DNA of 64,000 bases from Brevibacterium sp. ZH18 (GTDB lineage Bacteria; Actinomycetota; Actinomycetes; Actinomycetales; Brevibacteriaceae). The notes below the pieces were generated by a model. It did no database searches, had not been told where the DNA came from, and saw only the letters and a list, made by a program, of their open reading frames with translations. The position numbers were made by a program, and so were the translations under genes. Location of the stretch: assembly GCF_022748595.1 (NCBI RefSeq), contig NZ_JALDSX010000008.1, forward strand, positions 1 to 64,000, given 5' to 3'. The stretch's first letter is position 1. The number at the start of each line of letters is the position of its first letter. Shown here one piece after another: positions 51,797-61,242 of this stretch.

Positions 51797-52544
51797 GGAG
51801 TCCGATGGCCACTGCCAGAAGCACCGCACAGCCGAGGAACACGAAGAACGGCCACCCGTAGTACGTTGTCGTGAAGTCATGACCCGACACAGTGCTGCCG
51901 CGGCACGTGAGATGCGGTGGGACGTAAACGGGACTGACCGAATATCCCCTCATCTCTTCGCCTTGGAAGGTGTCCGGACAGACGGGTGAACCGTCGCCTG
52001 AGTTCGATGCCATGTACCACTGGCCGTGCTGAGCAAGAAACGTCCAGGGCGTGAGAATGCATGCGGTGATCATGAGGCCAACGCCCCAGGCAGCCAGCCG
52101 GCCCCCACGATTCCCAAGAAGCGCTCTGATCGCCCGTTTCGCCACTGCGGCCAGGAGTACTCCGAGGAGGCCGACGACGCTCACCGCAATGAGTGCGAGC
52201 GTCAGGGAGAACAGCGCCGAGGTGGCCCCCGGGTGATCCTGCACCGCGAATCCTCCGCCGGTAATGGTCTTCTCGCAGGCGTAGCCCCAGGGCGCGCGGC
52301 TGACGATCTCGAAGTCGTCACTGCCGATCTCTGGAAGCGCCGGTTCACAGACGTCGCCGGCTCCGCGCCGTTGGGCATCGAGCAGGATGACGCCCGAGTA
52401 GACCCATTGCGCTGTATGCAGAATGAGGGCAGTGATCATGCCGAGGACTGCCAGCAGGAGACCCCACTGCAGAAAGGACAGTCTGCGCAGCCTCGACAGG
52501 AGCCGTCGCTTCGCCAAAGTGTGGTTTCGCTGCCTGAGGGCCAT
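51726..52544 (-). CDS. Hypothetical four-TM membrane protein
   Basis: A 272-residue protein with hydrophobic segments near residues 27-48, 113-135, 150-172 and 236-256 and a large outside loop between the first two (about 60 residues) that contains two cysteines, as does the third loop (two more). These could form disulfides outside the cell. No family recognised. The last 23 codons overlap the epimerase gene on the other strand; codon use in the body still fits a real gene. No partner is evident. Confidence 0.6.
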   Translation of the reverse strand: MALRQRNHTLAKRRLLSRLRRLSFLQWGLLLAVLGMITALILHTAQWVYSGVILLDAQRRGAGDVCEPALPEIGSDDFEIVSRAPWGYACEKTITGGGFAVQDHPGATSALFSLTLALIAVSVVGLLGVLLAAVAKRAIRALLGNRGGRLAAWGVGLMITACILTPWTFLAQHGQWYMASNSGDGSPVCPDTFQGEEMRGYSVSPVYVPPHLTCRGSTVSGHDFTTTYYGWPFFVFLGCAVLLAVAIGLLILARRRGPQAPARDRGTSSLPR

Positions 52545-52621
52545 GCCACAGATGTTACCGCAAGAGTTCTTGCCGTTTTGCCTGTGCCGACGTGGCCGTC
52601 GCGGTCATGCAGCTGCCTAAG

Positions 52622-53544
52622 TCACTGCGACTTCGCTCGGCTGGCCGCGAGGCGTCCGAGCAGATGCACCTCGGTGCCGGCCAGACCGACTGAGCAGAAG
52701 ACCCGCGCCCAAGCATCGGCACTGACACGGCCCCGGCGACGACATCGGCGAGGTCTGTCATAGCGGAGGCGCTATCTGCGACCAATGTCGGCGGGTCATA
52801 CGATGCGAGCTGCGCCGGTGAGTCGGTCACGACGAAGTCAGCCTCGGTCACGAGGTCTGAGGGGAACTCGGCCCGGCCGACCTGTTTGGGTCCAAGAGTG
52901 GTCACGACGACGTCATCTCTCAGCCACTCTGTTTCGATCACGGGAACAGAACTGTTCGTCGCGAGGATGACAAGATCAGCATCGTCAACGGCAGTCCGCG
53001 CGTCAGCGACCGCCTCGGCGCTCAATCCGAGCGAATCCTTGATCCTGGCCGCGAATGCCTCTCGCGATTCAGGAGTCCGTGAGTACACGCGAACAGTCTC
53101 CGGAGTCGCGAATCCGCTCAACGCCCAAAGCTGAGTCCATGCCTGCTGGCCAGTGCCGATGATTCCGACGCTGCGGACAGCTCCGCCAGTGAGATGCTTG
53201 GCGGCCACTCCCCCGATGGCGCCGGTGCGCCTGGGCCCAAGTTCGTTGCCGACAGCAATGCCGATGACGTCTCCGCTGTGACGGTCATGGGCGACGACGA
53301 CTTGCTGTCCCGCCGTGGTGTCGACCGTGTCGTAGGCTCGGTAGCCGTACCAGTCGCTTCCGCTCGATCCGACGGTGAAGACCATCCGACCGTCGGGAAA
53401 TTCGGCGTTGAGGCGCGGGGGTGATTGGAGTTCTCGGTCGGCGCGACGCTGCAGGGCCTCTTCGATCCAGGCGAGTGCGTTCGTCGCAGTCAGACTGTCG
53501 CGGATCTGGTCATCAGAAAACAACAATGGGTTCACAGTGGCCAT
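52622..53544 (-). pseudogene. Ornithine cyclodeaminase/mu-crystallin homologue, frameshifted near its end
   Basis: The body (MATVNPLLFSDDQIRDSLTATNAL; VGIIGTGQQAWTQLWAL as the NAD loop; FVVTDSPAQLASYD) belongs to the ornithine cyclodeaminase/mu-crystallin/ketimine reductase family. After DLADVVAGAVS (about 52727) the frame departs: as written it runs to 52555 with an unrelated tail. The next frame reads ADAWARVFCSVGLAGTEVHLL and stops at 52622, the normal family end (about 307 residues). One base appears to be missing near 52718-52730. The enzyme would act on an amino acid; its role is not clear. Confidence 0.75.
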
Positions 53545-53637
53545 CCTACGTTCGTGTCAGCGTGCTCAACTTGAGGCAAGCAGATCAACGGAGCGGCCCG
53601 TCTTCACCCGTTGATCGCGAGTAGGCTCAGCCGTGGT

Positions 53638-55038
53638 TCAGGACCGGACGGGGGCTTCCACCCGAGTCTCGACCCGATCATCGACCGCATCCACCTCGGT
53701 GGTCAGGTCACGCCCTCGCGTCTCCGGCGCGAAGTAGGCACCCAGCAATCCGCAGCCGGCGAACAGGATGAGAACGATGGCGACGGGCCACCAGGAGTCC
53801 GTGATCACTGCGACGAGTCCCGCCGCGATCACTGGAGCCAGACCACCCGAGACCACCGAACCGATCTCCTTGATCGTCGTCATGAAGGTGTAGCGATGTT
53901 TGGAGCCGAAGAGCTCCACCAACCAGCTCGACTCGACGCCGTAGAGATTCGGCAGAGGACCGCCGACGAAGATGGCGAAGACGCAGGCGATGAGAATCGG
54001 ATTGCCGGTGTCGATGAGCAGCATGGCCGGCACAGCGAAGAGGATCTGGAATACGGTGAAGGCCAGGAATACCGGTCGACGGCCCACCTTGTCGCTGAGC
54101 TTGCCGAAGAAGGGGACGGTGGCGAATCCGATGACCGTTCCGATCATGATTCCCGTCGTCACGACGGAGGAGTCGGTGCCTGTCGTGGTCACGACCCAGC
54201 CCACCATGAAGCCCTTGACCAGATACACCGCAGAGTTCTCACCCATCCGAATACCGAGGGCGAGCAGGAACGACTTCGTCGAACGTCGAGCCTCGACGAG
54301 GATGCTCGGCTGCTCCTCCGCAGCCGCACTGAGGGCGGCACGCCGCTCCTTGGCCTCTTCGAACACGGGCGATTCCTTGACTTTCGTCCGGATGGCCAGT
54401 GCCACGAAGGTCGTGACGATGCTGAGCAGGAACGGCACTCGCCAACCCCAGCTGAGGAAGTCATCGTCGGGCAGCAATGTCAGCAGAGTCCACAGGACCG
54501 TGGCCAGGAAGATTCCGCTGTTGGTGCCCATCGCGACGATGGCCCCGAAGAGCCCACGCCGTCGCACTGGTGATGATTCGACCAGGAGGACGGAGGCGCC
54601 GGCCAGTTCGGCTCCCGCGCCGAATCCCTGCACGAGGCGCAGGACCACGAGGAAGACCGGAGCCCAGACCCCGATCTGAACGTAGGTGGGCAGGAGCCCG
54701 ATGCCCATAGTCGCCAGGCCCATCATGGACAAGGTAGTGATGAGGACGATCCGCCGTCCGTATTTGTCACCGACACGACCGAAGATGTAGCCGCCGATCG
54801 GTCGGACGACGAACCCGGAACCATAGACGCCGAGGCTGGAGATCAGTGCAACGGCGGGCGTTTCGTTGGGAAAGAAGAGAGGTCCGAAGACCAAGGCTGA
54901 CGCCAGGGTGTAGAGGGTGAAGTCCATGTACTCAAGCGAGCTGCCGAGCCATGACGACCAGGCTGCGCGCCGCAGTTCGGGCTTTGTCACGTTGGGATCT
55001 GGAGGGGGTGCGATAGAGCCGCTAGTCGTCATCGACAT
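53638..55038 (-). CDS. MFS transporter, metabolite:H+ symporter (MHS) type
   Basis: A 466-residue, 12-TM carrier. The pattern AAWSSWLGSSLEYMDFTLYTLAS at the N-terminus, GGYIFGRVGDKYGRR as motif A, and RLVQGFGAGAELAGASVLLVE are typical of the MHS family, which imports organic acids such as shikimate, proline betaine or aromatic acids. GAAGAAGG lies eight bases before the ATG. It is the last gene of a unit with two CoA-transferase subunits (46 bp gap), so it probably imports the acid to be activated. Confidence 0.9.
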   Translation of the reverse strand: MSMTTSGSIAPPPDPNVTKPELRRAAWSSWLGSSLEYMDFTLYTLASALVFGPLFFPNETPAVALISSLGVYGSGFVVRPIGGYIFGRVGDKYGRRIVLITTLSMMGLATMGIGLLPTYVQIGVWAPVFLVVLRLVQGFGAGAELAGASVLLVESSPVRRRGLFGAIVAMGTNSGIFLATVLWTLLTLLPDDDFLSWGWRVPFLLSIVTTFVALAIRTKVKESPVFEEAKERRAALSAAAEEQPSILVEARRSTKSFLLALGIRMGENSAVYLVKGFMVGWVVTTTGTDSSVVTTGIMIGTVIGFATVPFFGKLSDKVGRRPVFLAFTVFQILFAVPAMLLIDTGNPILIACVFAIFVGGPLPNLYGVESSWLVELFGSKHRYTFMTTIKEIGSVVSGGLAPVIAAGLVAVITDSWWPVAIVLILFAGCGLLGAYFAPETRGRDLTTEVDAVDDRVETRVEAPVRS

Positions 55039-55083
55039 AGGTTCTGCCTTCTTCGGTTGGAGAGTTGGGCTGTTCGGTTGGTT

Positions 55084-55863
55084 TCAGCGCAGATAGACGC
55101 GGCTGGGGTCGAGGGTCTCCCTCAGCAGCGACAGTTCTTCGGGCGTGGGCGGTCGGGTCGATTCCAGGTCGGCGGCGACCTTGAGGTCCCACCCTGTCTG
55201 ACGCACCACCTCGGCGGGATCGATTCCCGGGTGCACTGCCGTCAGCGTCAGCTCTTCGTCGCGCGCGGAACGGGTCATGATCCCCAGATCGGTGATCACG
55301 TGGGTGACTCCTGCCCCGGCCGGCATCGACCCGACCTCGGCCTGCGCCGCCTGTCTGGGACTCGGCGAGGTGACGAAGTCGAGGGTCTCCACGAAGGTGC
55401 GAGGGGTGTGCCGACGCATGACGAGGAAGACTTCGGCCGCTCCGGCCATGGCTTCGATGGCGCCGCCGGAGCCGGGGAGTCGACTCTCCGGATGTTCCCA
55501 ATCATCACCGATGAGGGTGGAGTTGAGACTGCCGTAGCGGTCGACCTGTGCTGCGCCGAGGAAGCCGACATCGACCCGCTGTCCCTGGAGGACGTAGTTG
55601 AACAGGTGGGTCATCGGCATCACCGAGGCGGCCCCTGGCACGAGGACCGAGTCGGATATGCTGCGGGGCAGATCCGGCGGTCGGGCGCCGGTGACTCCTG
55701 ATTCGTAGACGATTTCGATCTCGGGTGCCACTGTGTGCTGGGCCAGTGCGATGGCCAGTGTCGGCAGTCCGTGTCCGGCGAAGACGACTCTGCGACCGGC
55801 AAGCGCTCGAGCCGAGTGGATCGTGAGCAGCTCGCTGCTCGTGATATCGGTGCCAATGTTCAT
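55084..55863 (-). CDS. CoA-transferase subunit B (family I)
   Basis: A 259-residue protein with the subunit-B layout: RRVVFAGHGLPTLAIALAQ, ESGVTGARP, a middle VDVGFLGAAQVDRYGSLNST, and a late VITDLGIM. Resembles glutaconate and IpdB-type subunits used for aromatic or steroid ring breakdown acids. The nucleophilic glutamate of family I cannot be placed with confidence; ESGVTG is a candidate. Overlaps subunit A by four bases. Forms a heterodimer or heterotetramer with it in the cytoplasm. Confidence 0.85.
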   Translation of the reverse strand: MNIGTDITSSELLTIHSARALAGRRVVFAGHGLPTLAIALAQHTVAPEIEIVYESGVTGARPPDLPRSISDSVLVPGAASVMPMTHLFNYVLQGQRVDVGFLGAAQVDRYGSLNSTLIGDDWEHPESRLPGSGGAIEAMAGAAEVFLVMRRHTPRTFVETLDFVTSPSPRQAAQAEVGSMPAGAGVTHVITDLGIMTRSARDEELTLTAVHPGIDPAEVVRQTGWDLKVAADLESTRPPTPEELSLLRETLDPSRVYLR

Positions 55864-56774
55864 CCCCGACCTCCATAGTTGACGGGCGTCGAGAAGGCGT
55901 CTTTGATGCTCAATCGATCGAAGTGGTCGTCTCCCAGCAGTGCCAGGAACTCAGCGTGGTCCGCGGTGTCGTGGATGTTGGTCTGCAGCCAATCCCTGAC
56001 CGCCTCGGCGTCGCGAGCCAGAGTTGACCAGTCACGCGAGAACTCGTCATCGCGGTCGTAGTAGCCCTGCACAGAGTGCGGATGGGCACCGCGTGGAACG
56101 GCGACGACGGCGTCGACGATGTGAGCGGGAATGATGGTGCGGTTCGGATCGGACCGGATGATGCTCTCATCGACGATCTCTTCGACGGTGACGATGAGTC
56201 GACGGCCGGCGAATGCCGCCTCCGTCTGAATTCCGAGCATTCCCCAGGCCTGAACGTTGCCCTCCCTGTCGGCGCGTTGCGCGTGGACGATCGTGAGGTC
56301 GGGGTTAAGCGCAGGGACGACGTGGATCGGTGGGCCGCCGAAGGGATCGGTCACGGACTTGATCCGAGGGTTCTTGATCGCCAGATCACTGCCGCGGTAG
56401 GAGGCGATCGGCTGGAAGGGCAGCTTCGAGGCACCTGCCTGATAGCGGGCGACCATGCCGCCGTGGCTGTATTCGTCGAACCACAGCGGCTCCGGATCCG
56501 AATGCTCCACTCGCCGTCGCAGTTCGTAGAGTGAACCGGCTGAGCTGTTGGCCACGAATGAGGAGATCAGGCCCTGCAGGCAATCGGCGCCGAGCAGCTG
56601 GTCGACGATGACGTCGCAGGACATGCGGGCAAGGGTGAGGCCGGTGAATTTCTGGCGGATGATCTCATGCGCAGCGGCGACAGGGACGAGATGGCCGAAG
56701 CCCTCGAGTGCGACGGTGTCGCCATTGTGCAGGTGCGTGCCGATCGCTTGTGACAGGCTCGTCGTCTTGTCCAT
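55860..56774 (-). CDS. CoA-transferase subunit A (family I)
   Basis: A 304-residue protein with NGDTVALEGFGHLVPVAAAHEIIRQ at the start, SDLAIKNPRIKSVTDPFGG in the middle and HAQRADREGNVQAWGMLG, typical of subunit A of glutaconate/IpdA-type transferases. ATG 56774 is chosen because AAGGAGG precedes it; ATG 56792 lies further upstream within that ribosome site. First gene of the unit subunit A-subunit B-transporter, divergent from a LysR regulator that probably controls it. Confidence 0.85.
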   Translation of the reverse strand: MDKTTSLSQAIGTHLHNGDTVALEGFGHLVPVAAAHEIIRQKFTGLTLARMSCDVIVDQLLGADCLQGLISSFVANSSAGSLYELRRRVEHSDPEPLWFDEYSHGGMVARYQAGASKLPFQPIASYRGSDLAIKNPRIKSVTDPFGGPPIHVVPALNPDLTIVHAQRADREGNVQAWGMLGIQTEAAFAGRRLIVTVEEIVDESIIRSDPNRTIIPAHIVDAVVAVPRGAHPHSVQGYYDRDDEFSRDWSTLARDAEAVRDWLQTNIHDTADHAEFLALLGDDHFDRLSIKDAFSTPVNYGGRG

Positions 56775-56967
56775 CGCGTCCTCCTTGAGCATCGATTGAC
56801 TGTGACCTCGGTCATCCTGTCAAAATCATTTATGCTAGTCCAATGCAAAGAGTGCCGACGATTAATGCAGTATTGACATGATTCATCTGCGACAGTGATC
56901 TGCGCCCGCTGACTCTGCCGTCAGCCGGGCGATGAAGTTCACTGCACACGACAACGGAGACTCAGAC

Positions 56968-57873
56968 ATGGACGTCAAACACATCAGGGCATTTCTCGTC
57001 GTTGCCGAGGAACTCCATTTCGGTCGCGCTGCGGAGAGACTGCATATGACGCAGCCGCCCGTCAGTCGCCTCATCCGCAGCCTGGAGCGAGACATGTCAG
57101 CTCAGCTCTTCGAACGCAGCACCCGAACAGTGCGGCTGACGGCAGCCGGTCAGGCGCTCATCGAACCGGCGCGTGACATTCTCATGAGCTACCAGCTAGC
57201 CAGTGCGGCAGTCGATGCCGCAGGCAAGGGTGAAATCGGGCATCTGCGGCTCGGGTTCACCGGGATCGCCACGCACACGTTGGTGGGTCGGCTGTCGAAA
57301 CTGGTGCGCAACACCCATCCGGGGATCCACTTGAGCCTGCAGAGTTCCTCATTCGCACTCCCGGCCATGGACAGTGTCGCCGACGGCACCTTCGACCTGG
57401 CCTTCGGCCATTGGCCGTTCGTGCCACAGACGGTCTCGACGCGGACTATCGCCGAGGAGTCTCTGGTCGTCGCCGTCCACAACGACCACCCGCTGGCGGA
57501 TCGACCCTCGGTGTCCATTGCAGAGCTGGAGGCGGAGGACTTCATCACCTTGCCGCCCAACCCCGGCTCGACCACCATCGAACGTCTCTACACGTTGGCT
57601 CAGGCAGCCGGGTTCAGTCCCAATGTGGTTCAGGTGGCCCCGGACAGCTGGACCATCCTCTCGCTGGTCGGAGCCGAGTTCGGGTGCTCGGTCACGGTGT
57701 CGTCGGTGCCGCGAAACTTCACCTTCTCCAACGTCTCGTTCATTCCGTTGGATGATGACCAGGGGCCATTCCCTCTGCTCATGGCCTGGCGAAAATATGA
57801 CGACAATCCGGCGCTGCATGAGGTTCTGCGCCTGTCGGAGGAGCTGTTCCCCACTCCTGCCGAGCCAGCATGA
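56968..57873 (+). CDS. LysR-family regulator
   Basis: A 301-residue LysR protein. The winged helix covers residues 1-60 (HIRAFLVVAEELHFGRAAERLHMTQPPVSRLIRSLER), and the effector domain residues 90-295 resemble those of aromatic-acid regulators (CatM/BenM type). ATG 56968 begins the conserved domain. It is divergent from the CoA-transferase/transporter operon across 193 bp containing A/T-rich half-sites such as TTTATGCTAGTCCAATGCAAA. It probably activates that operon in the presence of the acid or its CoA ester. Confidence 0.88.
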   Translation: MDVKHIRAFLVVAEELHFGRAAERLHMTQPPVSRLIRSLERDMSAQLFERSTRTVRLTAAGQALIEPARDILMSYQLASAAVDAAGKGEIGHLRLGFTGIATHTLVGRLSKLVRNTHPGIHLSLQSSSFALPAMDSVADGTFDLAFGHWPFVPQTVSTRTIAEESLVVAVHNDHPLADRPSVSIAELEAEDFITLPPNPGSTTIERLYTLAQAAGFSPNVVQVAPDSWTILSLVGAEFGCSVTVSSVPRNFTFSNVSFIPLDDDQGPFPLLMAWRKYDDNPALHEVLRLSEELFPTPAEPA

Positions 57874-58005
57874 CGGGCTCCCCCGCGCCGCCTGCAAATA
57901 CTTCGACCGAACGATCGCTTAGTTCCTATCGGCACCGTAGACTCGAACTCGAGTGACATTTGCGCGCACCGATTCCATAGGCGGACGGTCGATATGAGGA
58001 GAAGC

Positions 58006-58659
58006 ATGAGTGTTCTGTATCTGGTCCGGCACGGGCAGGCATCCTTCGGTACCGACGATTACGACCGGCTGTCCTCGCTGGGGCACGAACAGGCCCGCAT
58101 CACCGGCGAGCACCTGGTGTCCCAGGACGTTGCGCCAAGACGAATCGTCCACGGTGAGATGCTGCGCCAGCGCCAGACTGCGGTTGGCGTCCTGACCGGC
58201 CTCAGCGCCGATCTCCAGGGCGAGATCGACCCCGGGTGGAATGAGTTCGATGCGGGTGAACTCGTCAATGCCCTCCCCGAGAGCGACCCTCGTGCCTCCA
58301 CCGATTCCACGGTCTTCCAAGGCGTCCTGGAACAGGCATGCACCAGGTGGGCCGCCGGCGAACACGACGCCGACTACACCGAAACGTTTTCGGCGTTCAC
58401 CAACCGTGTGGACCGAGCACTCGACGATGCGTGCGCGAGAATGCAGTCCGGCGAAAGCACGGTCATCGTCTCGAGTTCAGGCGCCATTGCCTGGACCGCG
58501 GCAAGGCTGCTGGGCGCAGGATTCGACCAGTGGCTCACGCTCAACCGAGTGACGATCAACTCCGGTGTCACAAAGATCATCACCGGCGACCGCGGGACCA
58601 GCCTGATCTCCTTCAACGATCACGGACACCTGTCACCGGCCCAGGTCACCTACCGCTGA
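58006..58659 (+). CDS. Histidine phosphatase family protein
   Basis: A 217-residue phosphoglycerate mutase-like protein. The catalytic RHGQ is at residues 8-11, and Glu and Arg residues of the fold follow (GEMLRQRQTA). The second active-site His, normally in a VSHGG-type motif, is replaced: the matching segment reads VIVSSSGAIAW. This occurs in a known subgroup and may change or weaken activity. ATG 58006 is chosen from AGGAG just upstream. Substrate unknown. It stands alone between a LysR gene and hemD. Confidence 0.85.
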   Translation: MSVLYLVRHGQASFGTDDYDRLSSLGHEQARITGEHLVSQDVAPRRIVHGEMLRQRQTAVGVLTGLSADLQGEIDPGWNEFDAGELVNALPESDPRASTDSTVFQGVLEQACTRWAAGEHDADYTETFSAFTNRVDRALDDACARMQSGESTVIVSSSGAIAWTAARLLGAGFDQWLTLNRVTINSGVTKIITGDRGTSLISFNDHGHLSPAQVTYR

Positions 58660-58686
58660 GCGACGAACCGCTCGATTCTGCGCCGC

Positions 58687-59553
58687 TCACCCGTCGCTGT
58701 CTGCCCTCGCATGCTTCCGCGCCGTGAGTTCGGTGACCAGGGTGCGCACGAGCGCGCCGAGGCGGAACCTCTCGGGAACCACCGGCTCGATTCCATGCTC
58801 CACCAGTGGTGCCGCCGTGACATTGCCGACCACTGCAGCCAGCACGCCGGACTGGTCCGTGAACGCGGCGAGGACCTCCGGCAGTAGGCCCTGGTCGCGG
58901 GCGGCATCCAAGAACGCGGTGACCCCGGGCGCCGAGGTGAAGGCCACGGCATCGCATTGGCGCCGTGCGACGAGACCGACGGCTGCCACCACGGCTTCCC
59001 GGTCGGGGGCGGGACCCCAGCGGTAGACCACCAGCGAGCTGACCTCGGCACCTGCTGCGGCGAAGGCCTCGTCCAGTCCATCGGCGCCGGCTCCATGGTG
59101 CTGCACCGCGATCCGGAGGCCGCGCACACCCTGACCGAGCAGCACCTGCTGGATCTCGGAGTTGGTCTCGGACTCGGCAACCCAATCCGGTGTCAGCCCT
59201 GCCGCTTGGATCGCACCACGCGCCTTGGGCCCGCGTGCGATGATCCGAGCACTCGCGAGCATTGCGTGCCACTGCTCGCTGAGGCCCTCGGACTCGGCTA
59301 CCTCGGCCCAGCCGTTGAAGCCGACGCCGGTGGTCACCACGACAACGTCGGGCTGCTTGTCGATGAGGGCGCGAGTGCGGGCAACGAGCTCGGGGTCGTC
59401 GATGTTCGGGATGACCGACAGCGTGGGGGCGTGCACGATGGTCGCGCCATGCCTCTCAAGGGCTGCAGCGAACTGCGGGGCCTTCCGCTGCGCGGTGAGA
59501 ACCACACGGCAGCCGGACAGTTGGCTGCTCAGGTCACTTCGAGACTCATCCAT
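58687..59553 (-). CDS. hemD: Uroporphyrinogen-III synthase-like protein
   Basis: A 288-residue protein of the HemD family, two similar alpha/beta domains with VVLTAQRKAPQFAAALERHGA, VVVTTGVGFNGWAEVAE and the conserved DAVAFTSAPGVTAFLDAA. It would cyclise hydroxymethylbilane to uroporphyrinogen III. It is unlinked to other haem genes here; stand-alone HemD-like proteins in actinobacteria are sometimes tied to nitrite reductase or regulators instead, so a second role is possible. ATG 59553 is used, with AGGATG upstream. Confidence 0.8.
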   Translation of the reverse strand: MDESRSDLSSQLSGCRVVLTAQRKAPQFAAALERHGATIVHAPTLSVIPNIDDPELVARTRALIDKQPDVVVVTTGVGFNGWAEVAESEGLSEQWHAMLASARIIARGPKARGAIQAAGLTPDWVAESETNSEIQQVLLGQGVRGLRIAVQHHGAGADGLDEAFAAAGAEVSSLVVYRWGPAPDREAVVAAVGLVARRQCDAVAFTSAPGVTAFLDAARDQGLLPEVLAAFTDQSGVLAAVVGNVTAAPLVEHGIEPVVPERFRLGALVRTLVTELTARKHARADSDG

Positions 59554-59628
59554 GCACACATCCTGGCCTGGGCAGCTCATCAGAGCAACTCACGGATCGA
59601 GTCGAGAACTACCCATCTCGGCTCCACT

Positions 59629-60081
59629 TCACCCGTGCATCCGCGCGCCCTTGACCACCCGGTCGACCGCGTTCTTTGGACCCCGCAGTGCGATTCCCAC
59701 CACGTTAAGGTCCTCCGCCGCCACGGCTGCGACGGCTTCACGGTTGGCCGCATCATGCCCCGTTGAGAACAGTTCCTCCGTGTACACTGCCAAGGCCATG
59801 CCTCGACTCAACGCCTTGGTCCGAGCCTTCGCGAGCACCTCGGCGTCGGCGGTCATCACGAGCACTGGCTGGCGCAGCATCGGGAGGTAGTCGTTGCCGT
59901 CGGCGTCTCGGTAGTTCTCGCCCACCAGGTTCGATTCGCTAGTGGCGATGCCGGACATGAGGAATGCGGTGACGTTGAGTTCCTGCCAGGGCAGCAGGTC
60001 CTCGCGGAGGACCACGGCGACCTTCGTGTCGAAGCGGATTTCGGACGTCGGCGCTGCCGTGGCTATGGTGTTTTCGTGCAT
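59629..60081 (-). CDS. DUF2000 family protein
   Basis: A 150-residue protein of the DUF2000 family, with a PTH2-like fold: FDTKVAVVLREDLLPWQELNVTAFL, the Gly/Ser segment GIATSESNLVGENY, and an MTADAEVLAKARTKAL helix. Function unknown. It is divergent from an AraC gene over 48 bp, and the two are often neighbours (general knowledge), so the AraC protein probably controls it. The ATG at 60081 is the first start outside the AraC coding region. Confidence 0.8.
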   Translation of the reverse strand: MHENTIATAAPTSEIRFDTKVAVVLREDLLPWQELNVTAFLMSGIATSESNLVGENYRDADGNDYLPMLRQPVLVMTADAEVLAKARTKALSRGMALAVYTEELFSTGHDAANREAVAAVAAEDLNVVGIALRGPKNAVDRVVKGARMHG

Positions 60082-60129
60082 GCCTTCACTTTGGTTCAAT
60101 TCCCCAGATGGGTCTTGTACGTTTGTGAC

Positions 60130-60906
60130 ATGGCAGATGTGATCCACGCGTGGCACCCGGATGTGGCCTTGGTGCAGGAAGTGCTCCACGCACGGTTCGA
60201 ACATCATGCCTACCCGTCCCACACTCATGATTCGTGGACGGTCCTGCTCGTCGATCAGGGAACAGTGACCTACGATCTGGATCGGCACGAGCACCAGACG
60301 TCGAACTCGGCGGTGACGCTGTTGCCGCCGCAGGTGCCCCATGATGGCCGCTCGGCGACTCCGGATGTCGCCTTCCGTAAACGTGTGCTCTACCTCGAGC
60401 CCGAATGGCTGCCTCTGGGCGCCGTCGATGCCGCCGCGGAGACTCCGACGCTCTTCGATCCGAATGTCATTTCGGCCGTCGACCAGATCCATGCGGCGCT
60501 GAATGACCCGGCCGATGCCCTCGCCGCCGAGTGCGGTGTCCTTGCCCTACGCGACCTCGTGCAACCGCATCTGAAGTCACCGGTCGATACTGCAACAGAT
60601 CAGCCCCTCGCCCGTCGACTCCGTCATCTGCTCGATGATCGACTGGAAGAGACGATCACCATCGCCGAGGCGGCCGCCGACTTAGGTGCCCACCGCAGTC
60701 ATCTGGTCCGGGTCTTCACCCAGACCTACGGGATCGCCCCGCATCAGTACGTCGTCGGCCGCCGCATCGACCGCGCCCGCAGGCTGCTCCTGGCCGGTCA
60801 CTCCCCCGCCGAGGCGGCCGCTCAGTCAGGCTTCCACGACCAGTCCCATCTCACCCGGCACTTCCGCCGGACTTTGGGGACGACTCCCGGAGTGTTCGCG
60901 GCCTGA
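60130..60906 (+). CDS. AraC-family regulator
   Basis: A 258-residue regulator. Residues 1-140 form a cupin sensor (YPSHTHDSWTVLLVDQGTVTYDL with metal-type histidines). The C-terminal DNA-binding domain spans residues 155-255 (TIAEAAADLGAHRSHLVRVFTQTYGIAPHQYV and SGFHDQSHLTRHFRRTLG). Starts at ATG 60130; the conserved cupin begins there. Its last 206 bp recur at 61708-61913, beyond a toxin-antitoxin module. Divergent from the DUF2000 gene, its probable target. Confidence 0.9.
   Translation: MADVIHAWHPDVALVQEVLHARFEHHAYPSHTHDSWTVLLVDQGTVTYDLDRHEHQTSNSAVTLLPPQVPHDGRSATPDVAFRKRVLYLEPEWLPLGAVDAAAETPTLFDPNVISAVDQIHAALNDPADALAAECGVLALRDLVQPHLKSPVDTATDQPLARRLRHLLDDRLEETITIAEAAADLGAHRSHLVRVFTQTYGIAPHQYVVGRRIDRARRLLLAGHSPAEAAAQSGFHDQSHLTRHFRRTLGTTPGVFAA
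60701..60906 (+). repeat. 206-bp direct repeat, copy 1 (AraC 3' end)
   Basis: This last part of the AraC gene, from ATCTGGTCCGGGTCTTCACC to the stop codon, is repeated at 61708-61913 with about 11 substitutions and no gaps. Copy 1 is in frame and part of the working gene. Confidence 0.9.
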
Positions 60907-60931
60907 GTCTGCCCACTGGCACACGCAGCCA

Positions 60932-61237
60932 TTAGGCGATCTGAACGTGCGCATCACCTGTCGAGTACTCAAGCGCGAGACTGCCGCCGACGGCCTCCAA
61001 GTAACCACGAATCGTTCCGACTTTGGAGTTTTCCAGATCACCGTGCTCAATTTTGGAGATCTGACGCTGTGAGACTCCGATACGATCTGCAAGCTGCTGC
61101 TGAGTCAGCCCGGCATTTTCACGTAGCTCCCGGAGTCGATAAGCGCGAACTTCGGCAAGCATCCGCTCCTTGTGCGCCTCGACGTTTTCCCGGTTCACCG
61201 GGTGTTTCGATAGGAAGTCATCAAGACTCATAGCCAT
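60932..61237 (-). CDS. XRE-type antitoxin (HigA-like)
   Basis: A 101-residue protein with a helix-turn-helix at about residues 43-72 (LRENAGLTQQQLADRIGVSQRQISKIEHGD). The N-terminal 35 residues (LDDFLSKHPVNRENVEAHKERML) precede it, as in antitoxins that follow HigB/RelE-like toxins. ATG 61237 has AAGGGAAA seven bases upstream; GTG 61246, overlapping the toxin stop, is an alternative. Toxin-first order is normal for HigBA modules. It should bind the toxin and repress the palindromic promoter. Confidence 0.85.
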   Translation of the reverse strand: MAMSLDDFLSKHPVNRENVEAHKERMLAEVRAYRLRELRENAGLTQQQLADRIGVSQRQISKIEHGDLENSKVGTIRGYLEAVGGSLALEYSTGDAHVQIA

Positions 61238-61242
61238 ATCGA

